Shown one piece after another: positions 58,901 to 64,000 of a stretch of DNA of 64,000 nt. The notes under the pieces were generated by a model that saw only the letters and a list, made by a program, of their open reading frames with translations, was not told where the DNA came from and did not search any database. A program made the translations under genes and the position numbers. Numbering within the stretch: position 1 is the first letter of the stretch; the number at the start of each line of letters is the position of its first letter. The DNA is taken from assembly GCA_951802425.1 (NCBI GenBank), contig OX637795.1:2143501-2207500 (forward strand), in the 5' to 3' direction. Origin of the DNA: Clavaria fumosa. Its lineage: Eukaryota; Basidiomycota; Agaricomycetes; Agaricales; Clavariaceae.

Positions 58901-59709
58901 TATTAGCAATGCGCATCTGAGAGAAGAAAGCGTCCGCCAGCTCGAGGTTCACCGTTGCCATCAGGGCGTTGAACGCACGCTGCGCATCAGCATGCAGCAC
59001 GATCTGAAAAGATGTTAGTTTCGCGATCTTCTCTTTGACACCCAGCAGGCGGCATTGTTCCATGACGAGCATGAATGCTTCTGTGTATCGTGCCACGCGG
59101 CAGAGCTGCGTTACCAGAGGCTCAAGGCGCTGGCAAGCCCTAGCCCGAATATGATCCCATGGCGTCAAATGTAGGTCACACGCGTACCAAAATATCTTAT
59201 GGCAATAGTATTCGAGCAGCAGCTTTAGCCATGTCAACAAATCAGGCAAACGGATGGCAGCAGCAGGCGGTAAAAGGGCTCACGAGTTGGCGCGTGCAGT
59301 CGGATGCATCACGCGGCACGTCCGCGGGCAGCAGTGTTGCGACTCTGGTAGCGGTCTGGAGTGCATGGTTGACGAGGCCCTCGATGGGAATAGTAGCCAG
59401 CGCCTTCTGTACGAGAAGCACTAGGTATGCGCAAGACTCGTCGCTCAGTTGGGCGCCAGGTTGCTGCGATCGTATCTCAAGGCTTTCTAGGTGCGAGGCG
59501 GGGAATCGAGCGAGCGACTTGGTCGCGACGTCGAGGGCAGAGGCGAGGGCGCCAGACAAGAGGTGGACGCGGACAAGTTCGATAGTGATGAGATGGCATG
59601 CAACGAAGTCTGTCTCGTGAGCGATGCAAAGTTCGTTTAGTAGTGACAATGCCCGAGCGTAGTATCCAAGATCCAGCTGCCGAAGGGCAGGTTGGAGGAG
59701 AGCATTCAT
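55947..59709 (-). CDS. TPR-repeat protein with C-terminal CHAT (caspase-like) domain
   Basis: Two exons: 59284-59709 and 55947-59222, joined by a 61-nt intron (GTGAGC donor, AAAG acceptor); 1233 residues. Residues 1 to about 850 are helical, TPR-like repeats (ALSLLNELCIAHETDFVACH, QIPYYVGVVASIIGQVYEHM, AIIRQQLGLCYLGKYQTRSE, CISAAYFLVRCLFAWYL). The last 350 or so form a CHAT domain of the caspase/separase clan. Both dyad regions are present: His in SLIHFHGHCDF (about 1030-1034) and Cys in TVIACDSASQEI (Cys1120), then PLGIATAFLCAGATSFVGTL and the WAPLVLHGAW end. Many fungi hold families of such proteins without known substrates; in type III-E CRISPR systems the TPR-CHAT protein Csx29 is a protease. 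A protease role here is inference. It is divergent from TFB5 across 63 bp. Confidence 0.9.
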
Positions 59710-59772
59710 GGAGAACCACGTGACATGTCGCGCTAAAGCTGGGCGTCGTCGCCGCCTTTTGTTGGATTCGCA
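59710..59772. promoter_or_regulatory. 63-bp bidirectional start region, TPR-CHAT / TFB5
   Basis: Only 63 bp separate the two divergent ATG codons. It contains a CACGTGAC word at about 59717, an E-box of the kind bound by bHLH factors, and no TATA box. Untranslated leaders must be very short or overlap the opposite gene. Confidence 0.55.
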
Positions 59773-60166
59773 ATGAGAGCGATCAAAGGTGAGCTGGTTG
59801 TTTGCCCCATTGACTACAGCGACTCATATGTCACTCAGGTGTCCTTCTAACATGGTGCGTTTCAGTGTGCCGCGACACCCCATCACCCAGGTGACTCACG
59901 ACTAGTGACCCACCTCTCAGCGACCCCGCCGTGAAGCAGATCCTGCTGACTCTGAACGCTCTGAACGAAAAAGCGGGTTTTATCATCGAGGATCTGGACG
60001 ACTCTCATGTTGTCATCAAAGCGGATGAGCTGGCGCGCGTCGTCATGGAACTCGAGGCGGAGGTGGGTTGGGGGGTCGTCGTCCTTTTCCGTCCGGGTGC
60101 GATTTACTGAATCCCTCATGATGCTAGCTCGAGAAAAACACGTACAGCTTGGAAGTGACGACGTAG
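59773..60166 (+). CDS. TFB5: TFIIH subunit Tfb5 (TTD-A/GTF2H5)
   Basis: Four exons (59773-59788, 59839-59854, 59921-60062, 60128-60166), 70 residues. The smallest core subunit of TFIIH; it stabilises the complex and stimulates its ATPase in nucleotide excision repair. The protein begins MRAIKGVLLTCDPAVKQILL and continues GFIIEDLDDSHVVIKADELA, ending EKNTYSLEVTT, a close match to the family in order and length (about 70). The first two exons are 16 nt each. All junctions are GT-AG and phases close. Confidence 0.92.
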
Positions 60167-60736
60167 GGGAACTAGCTCGACGATGTCGTCATACATGTCT
60201 CCACCGGGCGGCGACTCCCCTCGCGTTCGTCACTCCTAGGCGACACCAGCTCACGAGCACGCGCTCAAGCTTCCGGGTCATCACATCTCACGGCGCGACC
60301 CGCCACAGCAACCAAAGCAACGATGCTTTTTTTTCTTTTCTTTTCCTTTCTTGCAGATCGAGAGCGATGGCTTAGATATGTTTAGAAGATGAAGGGGTGG
60401 CTCGGAGTTCGCTGACGGGGCGTTGGAAGATTCGTGTCATGCGCAGACGTATCAAAAGTATCGAATTGGTTTACGAGGGCATATAGATATATTCCAATCA
60501 CTAAACATGTCTCTTCGCGACGTCCTGTGCGAACACCCAGAGGTACGGCGTTGTCCTTTTACTCCTTCGAGAACAGAGCGGTCCCGAGCCTCTACTCCAC
60601 AACACACAACACCATCCGGTGGATTTGCAGATGTCAATGGATTATTCAGAAGCGAAGTCAACGGAGAATCGGTTCATCGTCATCATAGGACAAAGGCATT
60701 TTACTCGGAACAATGAAACATCCAGTCGCCAACCGC
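60167..60736. other. Intergenic region
   Basis: No gene recognised; a T/C-rich run lies at about 60,330-60,355. An ATG with a short frame at about 60,509 has no support. Confidence 0.45.
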
Positions 60737-60799
60737 CTATACAATATTCTTGCCCAACCACTTCTCGAGCCCCAAACCCTTGTATATCTTGTCCAGGCC
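60737..60799 (-). CDS. Terminal exon of an unidentified gene (C-terminus only)
   Basis: On the minus strand a branch-site-like TATCTAAC and acceptor ATGCAG lead into GLDKIYKGLGLEKWLGKNIV and a TAG stop (60737-60739). The splice context and protein-like end suggest a genuine last exon. The rest of the gene would lie to the right of the copia element, beyond the window. I do not recognise the protein. Confidence 0.45.
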   Translation of the reverse strand, partial: GLDKIYKGLGLEKWLGKNIV

Positions 60800-60842
60800 C
60801 TGCATCACACGGGTTAGATACCGTAATCACTCGTGTAGCAGG

Positions 60843-61077
60843 TGTCGAAGATCTGATAGAGATCCTCAGTCGTAGTACGAAGACTAAGTATTATTGGTTA
60901 GCTACCTGATAGAGATCTATGTAATGGGTGAGTAGGTGATAACGAGCGAATATACTGTGCACATACCCTCAGTCGTAGTACGAAGACTGAGGGTACGCGG
61001 TACGCGTCGTACGAGAAAATACCAAACTTATTACGTAAGATTATACTCTACGATAGCGCAATGTTGAACTCCAACAC
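60843..61077 (-). repeat. Copia 3' LTR
   Basis: Minus strand TGTTGGAGTT to TCTTCGACA. The right end is fixed by the purine tract (61078-61088); the left end is placed by imperfect inverted ends. A word of about 22 bp (CAGTCGTAGTACGAAGACT core) occurs twice within it. Confidence 0.7.
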
Positions 61078-61083
61078 ACCCCC

Positions 61084-64000
61084 TCAAGATTGAGCTAGTC
61101 CGATATACGAGATTAAGTGAGTGAATGTATCAAGCGAGAGAGGTTTAGTGCATATGTCCGCAATTTGTTCGGATGAGGGAACGTAAGTAATGGAGAAAGT
61201 GTCGTCTGCGACGCGGTCCCGGATAAAATGATGGTGTACGTCTATGTGTTTCGTTCGAGAGTGGTGGCGGCTTTCTTTCGAGAGCTCGATCGCCCCGGCG
61301 TTGTCAACATAGAGCGTTGTTGAGGTTCCAGAGGGGTCGAGGCCGATCTCTGCCAAGAAATAGCGCAGCCATAAGCCCTGTTTGATTGCGTGCAAGATTG
61401 CCATGTACTCTCCCTCTGTCGATGACGCTGCGACGGTTGGTTGCTTCTTGCTGCCCCAGCACACTGTAGATGACCCCATCTGGAAGATGTAGCCGGATAT
61501 CGAGTGCCGGTCATCGATGTCGCGGGCCCAGTCAGAGTCTGAGAAGCCAGTGAGAGAGTCCGGATCCTTTGTCGATTCGCCAAGCACTAGCTGCACTCCA
61601 CGGGTCCCTGCGAGGTAACGTAGAACGCGTTTCGCCGCCGTCCAGTGCTTCGGGCCTGGGTCGGCATTGAACTGGGCTAGGTGACGGGCTGCGAACACAA
61701 TGTCCGGGCGTGAGATGTGTGCAATCCATATTAGAGCTCCGACAAGCTCGCGATACGGGCATTTTTGCATCTCGTCTACCTCCTCCTCGTTCTGCGGGCA
61801 GTCCTGTTTCGAGAGGACCTGTTTTGGTTCCATGGGAGTTTGCTGAGGCTTGCAATCGTCCATCCTGAAGCGTTTGAGGATGGTGTCGATATACTGCCGG
61901 TGCGATATGAGGACTTTTCGCGCCGCCTTGTCCTCGATGATCTCAAAGCCCATTACCCAGTCCGGATTTTCTTCTTTCATCTCGAACAGTTTGTGCAGCT
62001 CAGATTTAACAGTCTTTAACTCTTGGGGAGAGCTTGCGAAGGACAGAAAGTTGTCGACATGGATGGCTAGGACGGTGTCGCCTGTCTTGGTGCGTCGCAC
62101 AAACACTGCGCTGTCGGAGACGAGCTGATGGAAGTGTATTGATTCTAGTTTGGTTCTCATCAGTTGGTTCCATGCGCGCGATGCTTGTTTGAGACCGTAG
62201 AGGCTGCGGATCAGTCTGACCGGTCTGCCGGTGCCGTCGTCGAATCCTTCTGGTTGTCGCATGTATATGACATGCTCCAGGTCGCTGTTTAGGAATGCGC
62301 CTGTGACGTCGTCTTGTCCGCGGTGCCAACCATGAGCGGCAGAAAGGTGGAGCAGGATGCGGATGGAGTCGAGTCGGACGGTAGGCGAGAATGTGTCGTC
62401 GTAGTCGACACCTGGGATTTGTGAGAAGCCTTGGGCAACCAGGCGGGCTTTGTATCTCGTGATGGAGCCGTCCAGTCCGTACTTGAGGGTGAAGGTCCAT
62501 CGGCAGCCAATAGGCTTCCTCCCCTCAGGTAGGTCTTCGATTGTCCAAGTACCGCGCCTTTTTAACAGGTCAATTTCTTCTCTCATGGCTTCCCACCAAC
62601 GGTCAGCGTCACAGCCCCTTACCGCCTCTCTGAAGCTTCCTGGGGTTTCGGGGCCATGGGCCGCAAGGTAGGCAAGCTGTGCAATTCCTGATTGTTGAGT
62701 TGGTAGAGTGATTTCCTCTCTCTGCTTCGCTCGCGCTTCACGGGTTGCTCTGTTCTCAGCCTTTTTGGTGAGTTCCTCCTGTCTTTGGGCATCGCTTTTG
62801 ACTTTTGTCCAGGTCGGTCGAGATATGCGAGTTGATCGACGGATAGGAGGAGTGATAGGGTGAGAGATAGCGGGTAGTAGCGGATCAGGCTCAGTAGAGG
62901 GTATGTGGTCGTCGTCTGAAGTCGAATCGTTGACTTTGTTTAGAGTGTTGTCGGTTTCAGTATTTGACACCCCCTCGCTTTGAGCAGGGGCAACGATTTC
63001 GTTGTCGATGGTTGGGACTGTCTCGTATGCTATGACATCCCTGGATGTTATTAGTTTCCTTTTCGACGGTATCCAAACGATGTAGCCTTTTGAGTTCTGT
63101 GCGAGTCCACATAGTATCCCATCTAAAGAGTGCGCATCAAGTTTTCGGCGTTTCTTGGGGTCCACGCGCACATGGCACTTCGATCCGAATACTCGTAGCT
63201 CTGACACGTCAGGTTTTTCGCCTGTGAATGCTTCCTCAGGTGTGATATTATTGAGTGCTCATGTCAGGCTGCAATTTCGGGTGTCGGATGCGTACTGGTG
63301 TGCGAGGGCCCAGAAAGCGTTGCTCAGTTTCGCGTCATGTAATAGACAGAGTGCATGTTCATGTGTGGTGCGGTTGAAACGCTCCGCTACGCCGTTCTGT
63401 TGTGGTGTATCAGGCGTTGAGATTTCATGGGTGATCCCCTTGGATTTAAACCAATCTAATAGTCCGCCTTCCATGAATTCTCCACCAGCATCAGATCTGA
63501 CGGTTCTGACTTTCCGACCGGTTGAGGTTTCAAGACGGGTGATCAGGGATTTGATTAGGTCTGGGGCGTCACTTTTATTTTTCATGAACTCCTTCCAGCC
63601 CTTTCATGAATGGTCATCCACTACTGCTAGGGTATAGCGGTGTCCTCCGATTGATGTGTCGAAAGGTCCCTGGAGATCCATGTGGAGACGATCAAGTGGA
63701 CCCTTTGCCCTTTTTCTACCATCTTTGGGGAAAGGTGCTTGTGGGTGCTTTCCTTTTGCGCATCCCTCACATGGTCCTAGCGTCTCGCCAGTTCTCAGGT
63801 CTAGACCGTTGACCAATTTATTCTTGGCCATGTGACGGATACTAGCCTCGTTGAGGTGACCAAGTCGGCGGTGCCAGATCTCGATGCTGAGTGGGGTAGC
63901 GGATTGCGCAGTGAATGCCACGTCGCAGGGTTGAGTCGATGTCAGTGAGATGACGCATTTCAGCTCATATAGGCCATTGGATAGGTTCCCCTCCATTGCG
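61084..64000 (-). pseudogene. Copia pol: GAG-pre-integrase, integrase, RT, RNase H
   Basis: From the right edge: IWHRRLGHLNEASIRHMAKN and CEGCAKGKHPQAPF (integrase zinc domain), HMDLQGPFDTSIGGHRY and VRSDAGGEFMEGGLLDWF with TPQQNGVAERFNRT (integrase core), FGSKCHVRVDPKKRRKLD, then RT (WTFTLKYGLDGSITRYKARL, VARGF-like VAQGFSQIPGVDYDDTF, GLKQASRAWN, IHVDNFLSF) and RNase H (GFSDSDWARDIDDRHSISGY, ASSTEGEYMA, KHIDVHHHFIRD). Only two TGA stops break it (at about 63604 and 63259), both Arg in context. The RT catalytic pair is VDN rather than VDD. Confidence 0.88.

Larger units (their letters stand above)
60843..64000 (-). mobile_element. Ty1/copia retrotransposon, running off the right edge
   Basis: The 3' LTR (60843-61077), purine tract and pol occupy the minus strand; the 5' LTR and gag are outside the window. 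It lies about 45 bp upstream of the exon at 60737-60799, inside the presumed intron and in the same orientation. The left flank is GCAGG; the partner duplication cannot be seen. Confidence 0.88.

Overview
The window reads as nuclear DNA of a basidiomycete fungus, most likely an agaricomycete. The host genes carry many short GT-AG introns (about 45-130 nt). The product set is fungal: Las17/WASP, the RGS-plus-membrane protein Rax1, calmodulin, a fungal cation P-type ATPase and a TPR-CHAT protein. Dense nests of chromodomain Ty3/gypsy elements separate gene islands. The species cannot be told from the sequence.

Layout. 1-20,340 is a transposon nest on an old plus-strand gypsy copy (H1). H1 is interrupted by a 7.3-kb LTR element without pol (L, 107-7408), by a minus-strand gypsy (G1, 9636-15989) and by a fold-back Tc1/mariner element (16829-18427). 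H1's 3' LTR abuts a still older gypsy scrap. 20,341-22,523 has no recognised gene. 22,524-29,789 holds a 15-exon P-type ATPase, a decayed C-terminal piece of mitofusin and a four-exon glutaredoxin. 30,332-43,246 is a second nest: gypsy G2 (plus strand, target duplication CGTCT) with gypsy G3 (minus strand, duplication GAAAT) inserted in its gag. 43,247-45,438 holds a tRNA-derived SINE head and a reverse-transcriptase scrap. 45,439-60,166 is a compact gene island: calmodulin, LAS17/WASP and RAX1 (all minus), complex I subunit NDUFA2 (plus), ribose-5-phosphate isomerase (minus), a single-exon unknown gene (plus), TPR-CHAT (minus) and TFIIH subunit TFB5 (plus). 60,737-64,000 is the last exon of an unidentified gene whose intron holds a Ty1/copia element running off the right edge.

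Main observations. (1) L has good LTRs, a 5-bp duplication, a primer site and a polypurine tract, but no gag or pol. It carries on the opposite strand a TATA-driven, intron-containing gene for a coiled-coil, Cys-cluster protein. (2) L, G1, G2 and, more weakly, G3 show Tf1-type self-priming: the bases next to the 5' LTR are complementary to LTR bases lying 32-43 nt downstream of a TATA box. (3) Most premature stops in the dead elements are TGA where relatives have Arg, as expected for CGA to TGA decay at CpG. (4) G1 and G2 each carry an extra reading frame ending at the gag ATG, and G2 a further 252-residue frame after integrase. (5) Host genes hold extreme exon structures: calmodulin in 11 exons, six of 18 nt or less, and an isomerase with a 19-nt exon behind a GC-AG intron. 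(6) A TPR-CHAT protease-like protein has both catalytic residues, faces an unknown gene tail to tail and shares a 63-bp gap between start codons with TFB5.

Exons were placed by eye from splice signals and family similarity. All frames were checked to close, but no alignment or transcript data were available.
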